A DNA stretch of 64,000 bases, taken from NCBI GenBank assembly GCA_963070105.1, contig OY718807.1:2237001-2301000 (forward strand). The letters are read 5' to 3'. This document shows positions 1 to 58,694 of this stretch, piece by piece. Source of the stretch: Litomosoides sigmodontis. Lineage: Eukaryota; Nematoda; Chromadorea; Rhabditida; Onchocercidae. The notes below the pieces were generated by a model, which was given only the letters and a program-made list of their open reading frames with translations, was not told the DNA's origin and did no database searches. The translations under genes were made by a program, and so were the position numbers. Positions within the stretch are counted from its first letter, which is position 1; every line of letters begins with the position of its first letter.

Positions 1-235
1 ATTTTGCAGAAATTTGAAATTTGCACATAACACATGTGCAAAGCAATGTTCAATTGAAAATAAAACTTTTTTAATCTTAATTGTTAATTTTAATCGTAAA
101 TTCAAAAATAATTTCTCAAAAAAAAAGAAGTTAGGCGTAGAGTTTCGGAATTTTAATGGAACATCAACAGCACTGGTAGTTTTGCTTGCTTGCTATTTAT
201 AATTTCCATGTGCTAAATTTCAATGTCACTTTTAG

Positions 236-48562
<48,327 letters not shown>

Positions 48563-49064
48563 TTACGCAAGGTTTCAAAGAAAGCAATGCTTTCCAATGC
48601 TAATGACACACTGAGCCGAAGCAAAAATAAAATCTCATTTTTTAATTAAAAAAAAAAAAGGAAGACCCACATTTCTCATTTTTCATTTCCGCTCATTTTG
48701 CTTAAGAAATTTTTGTAAAAAAAGAAAAAATTTGAATTATTGAATAATCCAACTAATTTGCACATTCTACGTGTTGCAAATTTATATCGATTGGTTTAAA
48801 TTGACGAAGAAAAAAAAAGTGCATTTACGTATCATTTACGTATTACGTATCTGACGTGTCCTTCTGTAATACTAAATAGTGTGAGGTTATTGTTGTTTTC
48901 AAAAATCTATGAAATTCAGAGTGAAAATGTGACAAATGTTGACAGATGATAATGTATGTTTGAATTTAGTAGATAAATATTGAAAGTTTGCTACTAACGA
49001 AAATAGTTTATTCTTTATTTGCATTAATACAATTTATCCGAATTATCTCTTTGCGATAATATTT
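48563..49064. other. Convergent intergenic region
   Basis: 502 bp between the hemicentin stop (plus strand) and the stop of the 89-residue protein gene (minus strand). It holds the hemicentin poly(A) signal; the minus-strand signal overlaps the stop at 49064-49069. No further coding sequence was seen. Confidence 0.8.
48626..48631 (+). terminator. Poly(A) signal of hemicentin
   Basis: AATAAA 64 bases after the hemicentin stop codon, followed by T-rich sequence. This is the first canonical hexamer after the stop. Confidence 0.6.
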
Positions 49065-49883
49065 TTATTGTTTTGGGGCTATTTTTTTTCGTCGTTGTAG
49101 AATATTTTCACGCTAAAAGAAACACACACACAAAAACACAAATACTTAATTAATAAGATATAAAATTGATATATATGTAGGAGACAGTGCTTATGCTCTC
49201 AAAAAATTTTACATCTGCTAACTTTTTAATTTTTTTTTTTCATAATTTAAGCAAACTTTCCTGTCCTATTCACAATCATTATTTCGCATTCACATTCTTA
49301 ATAACTCCACCTATTGGTATTTTTTTTCATTATGTTAAAATATAATAACAAGTATTTGTGTTTGTATAGAAAATGGGGGAAAAAAAACTTACGTATACAC
49401 CTCGCTTTCCGAACAGTTTCTCTTTTGTAAGTTGCAAATAAATTATTGGACGCCGATGTAATGGTACATAAAATCCAGGTGGCTTATTTACTAGCTGCGG
49501 CAATTCTACTCCATCCGGTGGAGCCTGAAAATTGATTGATGCTCATGAAATTCATACGGTTTTTTTTTGTGATAAATATAATTTCATTTCAAAGAATTAG
49601 AAATGATTGTGATAGAATTCTTAATCAATCTAAAATTTCCTTTAGGAATTCTTTTGCAAAAATCAATCTGAAATTTAATTTGGAAAAAATTTCGAGAAAT
49701 CATCGAGGAATAACGAAGTACGAACAAAAAAAACACACACACACACACACACACATTGAAGCGAAGCTTAATGAAATGCTAGCAAAATTGCACCTTAACA
49801 ATTCCATCAATTTGTCGTACAAGTGAACGCCAAACACAAGCGGCCAAAAGAAGGCCAAAAATTGATGGTATCACAACAGCCAT
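49065..49883 (-). CDS. Small single-pass membrane protein, 89 residues, unknown function
   Basis: Three exons with matching phase 0 joins: 49794-49883, 49393-49524, 49065-49112. The first exon encodes a hydrophobic N-terminus (MAVVIPSIFGLLLAACVW) that would act as a membrane anchor or mitochondrial-type signal anchor. Exon 2 gives a Pro-rich then basic segment (NKPPGFYVPLHRRPIIYLQL). Exon 3 gives a very basic C-terminus (RENILQRRKKIAPKQ). A likely spliced-leader or intron acceptor (GAAATTGCAG) lies 24 bases upstream of the ATG. I do not recognise the family; size, N-terminal anchor and basic tail resemble small mitochondrial inner-membrane subunits, which is only a guess. AATAAA overlaps the stop codon on the minus strand. 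It is last in a same-strand cluster. Confidence 0.75.
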
Positions 49884-50198
49884 TGTATAAATTATAAAAT
49901 GCAACGCACTGCAATTTCACAACTCATTCAGAGGATGAAGAGTGAAATTTAAGGACAGAGTAATCGCTCTATTGAATGTTTAGAAATCTTTTAACACAAT
50001 TAAAATTGATGAGCGAGTGTAAGTGAGGAATTGCAGTAGTTTCTTGATTCCTAGAATTTTCTCAGTATTAAGAAAAAGAAAAGAAAAAAGCACTAGCTAA
50101 CTAATTTAGCACTCAATTTCATGGCAATTTTAAATTTTCACATTGCTTAATTGATATATCATCGGATTGCTGTGGATGAATGAGATCGATTAGATGAC

Positions 50199-51198
50199 TT
50201 ACACGACATGACGGCGCAATAATTTGCATGTTTTTGCTATATTAAAGTAAAAAGCTCGATTACGTTGTACATTTGCTGCAAATGTTGCTGCTTGCATCAC
50301 AAATTCCGCAAATTGATTGTTTATTTTTGATTGTATGCCATAGAAGTGTGATTCACCATATCCACGATAATGTGAAGTCTGCAGAAAAGGCTAATTTTAA
50401 AGTTATGAAACGAAGAAAGAATATTCTATTTTATCACTTGTCACGCATAAGCGATACATTCATTGGTCAGAATGGTGAATTTGTTTGAGTTCTACAAGAA
50501 GACAATAACTGCTAAGCTTTCAAGAGTGAATTTTACTCGTCGATAGCTTCAAACTAATATTAATCGAAAACGAGAATGTATGTATACGAGAGGAAATGCA
50601 TGCATCGGATACTTTTTGTTATGCAGAAATAACTAATCCAAAACTCGATTCGTCGAAATTGAAAGAAAAAATGAAAAAGATAACACGTTATTCTCTAAAG
50701 ATTTAAATTTATTCAGATTGCTGAAAAAACATTGTCTCCATTAATTTACCAATCACTAGTTTATTTCAAATTTAATTTGAATTTGAAATTTAATTTCATG
50801 CTTTTAACAAATCATTCCACAGTTATATGCGACTGTTTATACCATGCGGTCAAACTATCATCATGTGTACATGCAAAAAATATTTTCTTTTAAGGATTTA
50901 GCAGCTCATATCATTATTTCAAGCGGTAAATTTCCCATCCAACTTGATTAGTTATCATTCGGAGCTTACTCGTTTAAAACGATGTAAATTCTCCCTTTTC
51001 TCTTGTAGCATATCATCTTCAAGCATGTTGAAGTCTGGTATTGATGTGTCGTAACACGTTACTTCATTTATTGTTAGTATTAGTAGTAAATATATACATT
51101 TCGCCACACTGTCATTCTGAAGAAGTACTAAAATATTTTTAATATTCACCCATTAAGAAAACACTTAATTAGAGGTTTCACCAACATTCCTTTTCCAT
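50199..51198 (-). CDS. Probable secreted peptide precursor with a Lys-Arg processing site
   Basis: Best model: exon 1 51186-51198 (MEKE plus one base, directly after the acceptor-like TTACCTCAG), exon 2 50970-51127, exon 3 50199-50378; 116 residues. Exon 2 gives a hydrophobic signal core (CIYLLLILTINEVTC) and an acidic pro-segment ending LHRFKR exactly at a GTAAGC donor. Exon 3 starts TSHYRGYGESHFYG and continues to LLRRHVV and a stop. A dibasic site after an acidic propeptide is what prohormone convertases cut, but no C-terminal amidation Gly is present, so a classical neuropeptide is unlikely. The first exon and its weak GTTGGT donor are uncertain. A GTAAGT that overlaps the stop could be a donor to a further exon. 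No family recognised. Confidence 0.55.
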
Positions 51199-51862
51199 CT
51201 GAGGTAAGTAATGCAGCAGCAAGAGTGCGTGGTATCGTAGGAACAACTCATGTTAGGTTTTCGTTTGAATACCCTATTTAATTTCATTTTTTTTAATATC
51301 TACAGCCCGAACTGTACCATGACAATGAGAAACGGCTCGTCTAAAGATAATATTAAATTACAATGATGTAAAGCAATAAATACGACCGATTTTATTCTCA
51401 TCATAAAAGCAACAGTGGGGAAGTTACTCAAAAAAAATTTGTTACAGTACATGGATGGTACATCTATTTCCGGGAACTGAATTTTTTATGTAAAAATCTA
51501 TTACAATTCAGCAATTCTATAATATAAAAAACTACATCAACATGCTTAACAAGAAATTTTCACAGAAAAACCTGCTTTTCTCAGCGAAACCGCGATGATC
51601 ATAATATAAAATGATTTTGCTTACCCAGCGGTTCTAGTTTTCGGAACCACAGAAAACTCAATTAAATTAAAGTGAAAAAAGACCCAATAATTCCTTACAC
51701 ATATCTATTCACGTTCCATCAGTAACTACAACAGTACCGATTAAGAATACCAAACATTCACATATTCCTAAAAAAATAATTCAAAAAGAAATCTGGATTT
51801 TCCATATAAAATTGGAGATATGCAATGCGCGAACTCATAAACAAAACTTAAGCAAATAGTTG
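51199..51862. other. Intergenic region in the minus-strand cluster
   Basis: 664 bp between the peptide gene start and the SURF6 stop; AT-rich, with no convincing exon. It includes a plausible trans-splice acceptor just upstream of the peptide ATG. Confidence 0.6.
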
Positions 51863-53736
51863 TTACAAAATCCTTCCTTTCTTTCGAGCTTTCTGCATTT
51901 TCCTTTTTTTTATGATGTCTTTACGAGCTTGTATATTTGCCAGACGTTTTTCCTGCTTTCGCGCTTGCATTTGCAACACATGCTCGACACGACCCGCCCA
52001 CTTCTTTTTTCGCCATTCTTTCATCTTTTCCTTTTTTTTTAAACTTTTTTTCAAGAGTTCTGGATTGTCCTGCAAAAACGCATATGTATTCAGGTCAAAC
52101 CTACAACAAAATTGTAATTCGCACAAGTTTGATAGGGAATTTACCTTAACTTTCTGCCCTTCAGCACGCCTTAATGCTTTATTCCACTGGATGTTTTTTT
52201 CAACTCTCAATGCCTTTTCGGGATTCTTCGACCGCATTTGTTCCAATCTTTCTTCCCTTTTCTCGGCCTTTTCAAGTAGCCGCTTATAGTCTTTACCAGT
52301 GAACTTATCTCGCTTATCCTTCTTCGTTTCTTTCTGAAACTACTAACGGTCTGAAATGCACAGAGCGATTTAGACAGCAGCTGAAGATGAATGATATATT
52401 ACCTTCTTTTCATCCCTCACAATGAAATCAAATTTTGAAAAAACCAATTGCTCATCCTTTCCCCCCATTTTTCTTGGTTGCAACTCTCCTTCCAATTTCG
52501 GATGTTTCATCGGTACTGCGTCATCTGATGATACTCTATAATTCTTGCGAACAAATGAAAAGTAGTATTTACAAATTGTTATAACCATCAAAAAAAAATT
52601 ATTATAAACACACAAGCTTATAAATTCCAAAGGTCGAAGGATTAAAAAGCACCAGTAAACTCCAAAAGATTCTGAAAGTTTCACCAAGTTCCCCCAAGAT
52701 TCCTAAAAAACACCATGTAAATATACTTCGAATTTTTTGTCTGCTGCTTGGCATCTGCTCTCCTTTGTTTCATCTTCAGTTTACTCATGCGCCGTTTCAA
52801 TTTCCGTTTCTCTTCATATTCATATGCCGACATTTTACCTCGCCTTTTTGCTGAAAAATAAAAAAATCTGCCTGGAACAAGCAAGTTAGAGTTTTCGTTA
52901 TGGCAATATATGTCTTACTGTAAGAAAGATTACTGATAAGATTTCTCTTGAGGACCACAATCTCATAAGAGTTGATTAAAACATACAAATTTACCTTTGA
53001 ACTGCTCCAATTTTTCCTGTAGTTTTTTAAGGGCTAACTTACGACCCTCCAAAACATCAGCTGGTGCTATGGAAGTAGCCACGACAGAAGAGCTATTTCC
53101 CACATCAGTGATGTCATCTCGAATTCGTTTCCGATTACTACTAGTACATGCCGTCGCATTTACGATACTAAAAATAGCTAAGAGCTTGCTGGCTTCTTAC
53201 AAAAAATTGAATTCCGATTTACACACTCAAACTTACGGACCGCACTGCAAAAAATAAACAGCACAAAAATCTGTTTATAAAACCAAAGAATGTTTACAAA
53301 TGAACAATAAAATACTCTCACAACATTCAACCCGAATCCCAGAAAACAAAGTATATTTTGTCCTGGTTTTTAAAAAATTACCTCTCGTTTAACACTTCAG
53401 TGGAAGATTTACTCGGATTCTTATCGCTAGAAGCTTCAAAACGCATTGACTTGCTATTCTCTGGCTTTATGTTTCTGGTTTCTTTCAGTTTCCTTTGTTT
53501 GAAAACTACTGCAGGCTAAAAGGCGTCCAGATTAAAATCATACACTTTGAAGTATCGAAAACGGCATTTATAAAACAGGTAATATAAAAAACACTTGCCT
53601 CAACAGGTCTTGTATTATTACAATTTTTTTCCATCCAATCTAGAACATCGGTGATTTTTTGACAATTAACACCCATTTCGCGTGCCAGCCGCTGCTTCGA
53701 AGCATTACTAAGCTTTTGCTTTTGCGCTAAAGACAT
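51863..53736 (-). CDS. SURF6: SURF6 / Rrp14 family nucleolar protein
   Basis: Seven exons: 53599-53736, 53382-53515, 52995-53167, 52727-52850, 52403-52535, 52145-52333, 51863-52069; 365 residues. SURF6/Rrp14 proteins are nucleolar and act in assembly of ribosomal subunits. The family signature is the strongly basic C-terminal half: a SKFDFIVRDEKK segment, a KDYKRLLEKAEKREERLEQ helix, the core VEKNIQWNKALRRAEGQKVK, then DNPELLKKSLKKKEKMKEWR and KKWAGRV, ending in KKRKMQKARKKGR. The N-terminus (MSLAQKQKLSNASKQ) is ATG-initiated and is followed by a low-complexity linker. Intron 1 uses a GC donor (GAG|GCAAGT), confirmed by phase. It lies 136 bp downstream of the 58-residue gene on the same strand, which suggests co-transcription. 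Confidence 0.93.
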
Positions 53737-53872
53737 ACTTGTCAGCCATAAAAATTCACTTTACCTATCACCGACAAACTTGATAATACGTGACAGTTAA
53801 TAAGCTAATATAATACACTAATATAATACATCTAATATAATACACTAAATCAGAGCAATTGGAATAACAAAG

Positions 53873-54049
53873 CTAACCGCCCGTCAAATGTTCATCAACA
53901 ATTCTATGTTTCTGCTCACGAAGCTTTTCAATCGTTTCATCATCAAATTGCCAATTTCCGATCGGTATCAAATCGATATTTGTTTTGATGATTTTATCTA
54001 TTTCAAGGCATTTCTCCAACATTTTTTTTTTATCATCCTTTGAAAGCAT
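53873..54049 (-). CDS. Small conserved-looking protein, 58 residues, unknown function
   Basis: Single-exon frame MLSKDDKKKMLEKCLEIDKI continuing to REQKHRIVDEHLTGG and TAG. The ATG follows ATTTTTTAG|CTACA (acceptor at 54055), which looks like a spliced-leader addition site, so a complete short protein is the simplest reading; alternatively this is the last exon of a longer gene whose upstream exon I could not find in 54080-54500. The protein is mostly charged helix with a central IGNWQF motif, and no signal peptide or membrane segment. It sits between mitoguardin and SURF6 on the same strand, 136 bp upstream of SURF6. Confidence 0.6.
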   Translation of the reverse strand: MLSKDDKKKMLEKCLEIDKIIKTNIDLIPIGNWQFDDETIEKLREQKHRIVDEHLTGG

Positions 54050-54515
54050 TGTAGCTAAAAAATGAAACAAATTCATTGATTACGTTATTTTTATGGAAAA
54101 TTGGGTGCTAAACCGATAAATCAAATCTCCATTTTCCAAGATATGCAAGAAATTGCGCAGTGTAGGGGCTGAAGCAAAATCAAATAAAATAGTAAGCCGC
54201 ATTACCATGCAAAAATTTGAACAGATAATATCTCTTGATAATAACTTCAAGCTACTTGAACAAAACAGTGAAACGTAATTTAATAAGAATATTACTGCCA
54301 ACATTATACACTAAACATATATATATATACATAAAATATATCAGGCCAGAGTATCAATGGAAATTAAAAATTAAACTGAGATCAAGTGACATGCTAAATG
54401 TATTTAATCGGTAGTTGATTTACTTTGGTATCTCTAAGAAAGCTCATTAACGTGAATTCGGGATAATATCCTCGAATTACAAAAATAAATTAGAACATAA
54501 ACTAAACAAGAAATG
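54050..54515. other. Intergenic region between mitoguardin and the 58-residue gene
   Basis: 466 bp, AT-rich; contains short open frames on the minus strand (for example one starting near 54304) that have no codon-usage or motif support. The probable trans-splice acceptor of the small gene is at 54055. Confidence 0.6.
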
Positions 54516-57500
54516 CTATGACGGAGGGAGTAATTCAGTGCTTAATCTAGTCTGGATCATTTCAAGACGTGTTTCGAGAATTAGTCGTACATCTTCAGCG
54601 AGATCTTTGACTGATGTGTACCTCACTTTCTTCACGTTAAATATATCAACAATAAACGAACACATCTGTTCCTGAACGAAGAAAAATAGATTTTTAAAGA
54701 ACATTGAGCGAAATAAGGCTACTAAATGGTCTCAGTAAATTTTCGATAAATAAATTACGGTACGAAAAGAGCTGCAATTTCTACAACGATTATCCTATGA
54801 AAGCCCCGAGCGCTTTCCTACTAAACGACCCTTCAATACCTTCTTACAAACGAACACAAAGATGGAAAATATTTTCATTAATATTATTCCCCCACAAAAT
54901 CATTTCGTCAGCAGCTATTGAAGTCAGATACTAAAACAAACTTTAAAATAGTGACATAATTCGCGCAAGTGTTCATCAGTTCCTAAGAAACCCAAAGTAA
55001 TCGATGGGGAAGTAGTTTCCGAAATATCGTAGAAATGTGACACAAACCCATCGGGCACCTAAAAAGTTTTTTTAGACAGAAAATTTATAGAAGTGTTTTT
55101 AATAAAGAACGAGAGCACTTTCAAACATACACTTTTTATTTTCAAGATTGTCTAAAAGTGAAAAAAAGGAGAAAAGTGAAAAAGTACCGAAAGTTTAGCG
55201 CGTTTAGCTTTCAGCATAGACCAAATCACCGTCACTAATGTCGATTCCTTCATTGTCTGATTTAAAAATACGTTTCTTGTAACAGCCAGAAGAGCAGATG
55301 GCGGTCGTGAAAGATCTTCGAACGCGTCAATCAAAATATAATCTAGAACAACGTCCCAAAATCCCAATTCTCGTACCTAAACAAAGATAACTCTTGACTA
55401 GAAACATTAAAGAGTTTTACCCAATAGCTTAAAGATAATCATATGATATTATTTTCTGTGAATCCAGATGTGGAAACTAACGACTGACCAAATAACAGTT
55501 GGAATGAGCCTTAAGTATAATGAAAGAAATAACTTACCCCTTTTTGTTTCAATTCCTTATCAACAATTTCTAGATGCTCGGTTTCATTCAAATATTCCAT
55601 CATAGCATCATAAGCCAAGTAAAACGGACTTGGGTTTTTGCTGGCGTGTCGCAATAAATCTGCAATCAGCTGACGTCCCGCTTGAGATAGCCACACACGA
55701 TTATGTTCGTCCAATAAAATCTCCTGCAAAAAGCATATAGATCATTCTTATAAAATGAGCAGCAGAAAACTAGTGAGCCTTTTCTATTATATCGTGCTTT
55801 ACATTTCAGATATAGTTTGCACAACGTATGATAATAAACATTAACTCCAATCATTATACCACAGGTGAAGCATATAGAAAAGTGCAACACCTCTGCAGAA
55901 ATTCACAAATACTTACAGTGAATGCTTGCCGTATACACCAAACTTTGGCCTTAAAATCATCATCGTTCTCGCAGCAACAAAATTCTGTTCTAAAATTAAT
56001 TTAAAATCTTTGTTATCATTAACGTGTCATTGCAGTAGTAATTTCAGGTAATTTACTGGAAATTTGTAGAATTAACAGACCAATACCAGGTAATTTACTG
56101 GAAAAATGTAGAATTAACAGACCAATAGAATCTGAAATAATCAGTGTAAAAACTTCACACCTTATTTTCCTGCAGTTCACTTCACCGGCCTCCGCAGCTA
56201 TTACACCCTGTTGATAGAAATGTAATGCATCTTTATCTAAGTTCAGTGGTTCACGCATCAAAACATCAGCATTGTCTATACTTACAGGCTAAAAAGAAAG
56301 CACTTAGTGCAACCTTAAAAAAACAAAAATTCAAACAAAAATTTATCAACAAATTCCATAAAATCTTACAAGTTCTTCGTAGGCAGACCAAAAGGAGTCA
56401 TCAGAGAGAACTGACAAGGTACCTGCTCGGTGCGATCCTCCTGTCGACCAAACTAAATTTAAATGATTTAAAAATAAATTTACTAAGTTTCATATTGCAG
56501 GTGCAACATTCCCAACATAATTGGACATATTTTTATGCCCAAACTATAACATGCACGATCACTAAGTTGCATGAGTTACAAATTAATCAAACCTATATTT
56601 GAAGACTGAAAGAGAAAAAATCAAAATTTCAGTAATGCAAACTTATCATTCACAACATTGCCAACTTACATGTTTCATCGTTAGAAAGAATTTCTTTTTC
56701 ATAACCGCCTTCCTGCACTACTCTTGCAATGTCTGCTTCCAAAGTTCGTAACCAGAAATGGAAACACGTTATTAACAAAAAATGCAGTTTCAGTCCATTT
56801 CAGACATCACACGGAAGCAAACTGCCAGGCTAAGGTAACTTCGTATGGAAGATATAAATTACTTCTTACGTTAGAAAAAAACGTTCTCAACCTTATTAAA
56901 AAAAAAATTGATATTACAATTTTTTTAAAAAAACCTGTCCAACACAGAAGAAAGTAATTCCGATCGCTTGTAATCTTTTTCTGAACGATTTTTCACCATA
57001 TCCAATGCAATAGCTGCTCGCTCTATCCGTTGTAAGATTTCCTGCATCGATTGTAAACCTGAATTTAGCTTATTAGATCAATCACCTATTGCAGAGAACG
57101 AGTTATAAAATAAAATGTAGGATAACTGATCAAACGTACTGGAAAGTATATCCGATTCCGCGGCTGGTATATTACTTGATTTGGATAAATTTCGTTGTGA
57201 TGACCCAAGTGATGTTACACCTCCCGTTTTACCAATTCGTACTACAATTTATTAGATTATTAAAAACCTTAAAGTATCAAGGTGAACTTCTAGTTCATGT
57301 CATTAACAACCAATGAGACAGTCATATAATTCACATTGGTAAAACTTCGGGATACTGTCAAAAGAATACATTGTACAAAAAAACACACATGTAGTGAAAT
57401 CTGCTGTTTGAGGAACAATAAAACCATTTGCAAGCTTTTCAGCAGCACGACTTCGCCAAAACCTCAAATTATCTTCATGTCAAATTTTTATACGACAGAG

Positions 57501-57724
57501 CTGAGTAGCTATATAAGGCTAATTTGGTAATGTAACCCATTTGTCTGAACAATTTTCACTTACCCATCGATACAACAACCAAATTCTCTGATATCAAGGC
57601 ATTACCTTTTTATGCTAAAATAACCGGCTATTGCAACACCAACGCCTATTCCAATGCCGATAATTACTGCTGTCCGTTGGACTGCAACATAACCACTGGA
57701 TATTCGTGACTGTGAGATGTGCAT
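54516..57724 (-). CDS. miga-1: Mitoguardin (MIGA / FAM73 family)
   Basis: Outer mitochondrial membrane protein that promotes mitochondrial fusion and ER-mitochondria contacts. Exons: 57606-57724, 57389-57462, 57140-57241, 56935-57058, 56670-about 56735, 56370-56452, 56161-56288, 55917-55989, 55538-55723, 55188-55376, 54942-55058, 54516-54671. The N-terminal membrane segment is AVIIGIGIGVGVAIAGYF, then the family's RFWRSRAAEKLANGF. Exon 6 encodes SVLSDDSFWSAYEEL, a FFAT-like VAP-binding motif. The C-terminal domain carries HFYQQGVIAAEAGEVNCRK, VWCIRQAFTEILLDE, FYLAYDAMMEYLNE, VVLDYILIDAFEDL, VIWSMLKAKRAKL, and KKVRYTSVKDLAED near the end, all typical of MIGA1/2. The join between the fourth and fifth exons does not resolve in phase (2 to 1), so a micro-exon, non-canonical site or base error is likely there. 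Confidence 0.93.
56045..56128. repeat. 42-bp tandem duplication
   Basis: CAGGTAATTTACTGGAAATT and the following 22 bases are repeated immediately, with differences at the AAATTT/AAAAAT site and the last base. It lies in the mitoguardin intron 55990-56160. Confidence 0.85.
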
Positions 57725-58694
57725 ATTCTGAGTAAATAATTTATTACGTAAAAGGATAAAAGGCGCTCAAATCGTCCAAAAGTCAAAAGCCTAAAAAATC
57801 ATGCCAGAAAATCTTACTTTTCATAAGTTATACGCTTTGCACTTAGTACTCACTCATCCAGTAACTAACCATATCGAAACCAACCCTATATTTCCATCTA
57901 TAATGTTATTCTAGCTCGCTAAGATCGGTTGGCCATTTCCTCGCTCTGACTTTCTTTATTGCAGCGATCATAAAAGTACTATTTGCATATTTGCTACTCT
58001 TTTCTCATCCCTCATCCTCACACAGTCCCCATATCACTACGAAACAACCATCCAACAACTGCCGTCCCACGACTTGACTGCGAGTGACCAACATTAAACA
58101 AAACGTGAGATGCTAGCTTCAACAGATGTCGCTGAATGAAAACGATGTTGTCCTAATGAGTATAATTGCTGTATGTTTTCCCTTTCTACTATGATAAGAA
58201 AGGTAATAGTCTTCTGTGAATTATCCTCAGTTATATTTAGAACAATATTAATTTAAAGAATTACAACAAACGATAAATTGTATTTCGTCTATCACATCTT
58301 AATTCATTAGCACAGCATGATATTCTACCTCAACATTTCCTCTGCTTTCCTTGTGCAAAGCCTTTATCCAATTCTAATTCCAATTCTGTTCCTCCTTCTT
58401 TGTCTCTCTTCTCTCACTCTCTTTCTTATTAATAAAATCATTTTATTACAACTTTGCATAATTATGACAGCGAAAGAGCATCGGTGTGTAAAGTGTGACA
58501 AAATAAACAATGATTTACGTAAAACTTGAAACTGTGGTGTTTTCTTTGTGAGCTTCTCTCTCTCCCTCTCGCCTCTTTATCTTCTGAGATTGAAAATGAT
58601 TGTTGAAACTGTGCTAAGATAGCTTCCACAGATTTAATTAATAATGCATATGAATTAGTGGAAAAGAGGAAAGTGACATTTCAAACATCTGAAA
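57725..58694. other. Intergenic region between mitoguardin and the chitin-binding gene
   Basis: 970 bp containing the mitoguardin 5' flank and the 3' end of the chitin-binding gene. A pyrimidine-rich stretch lies at 58381-58435. No RNA gene or extra exon was recognised. Confidence 0.65.

Noticed and set aside
51912..52289. Plus-strand open frame opposite SURF6
   Set aside because: Shadow of the lysine/arginine-rich SURF6 exons; no plus-strand splice or start support.
53220..53245. Possible 8-base micro-exon in SURF6 before GTAAGT
   Set aside because: The flanking exons already join in phase without it, and including it would introduce a stop.
58317..58529. Hydrophobic plus-strand open frame between mitoguardin and the chitin-binding gene
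   Set aside because: Pyrimidine-rich sequence gives leucine and serine runs; no acceptor, partner exon or domain.
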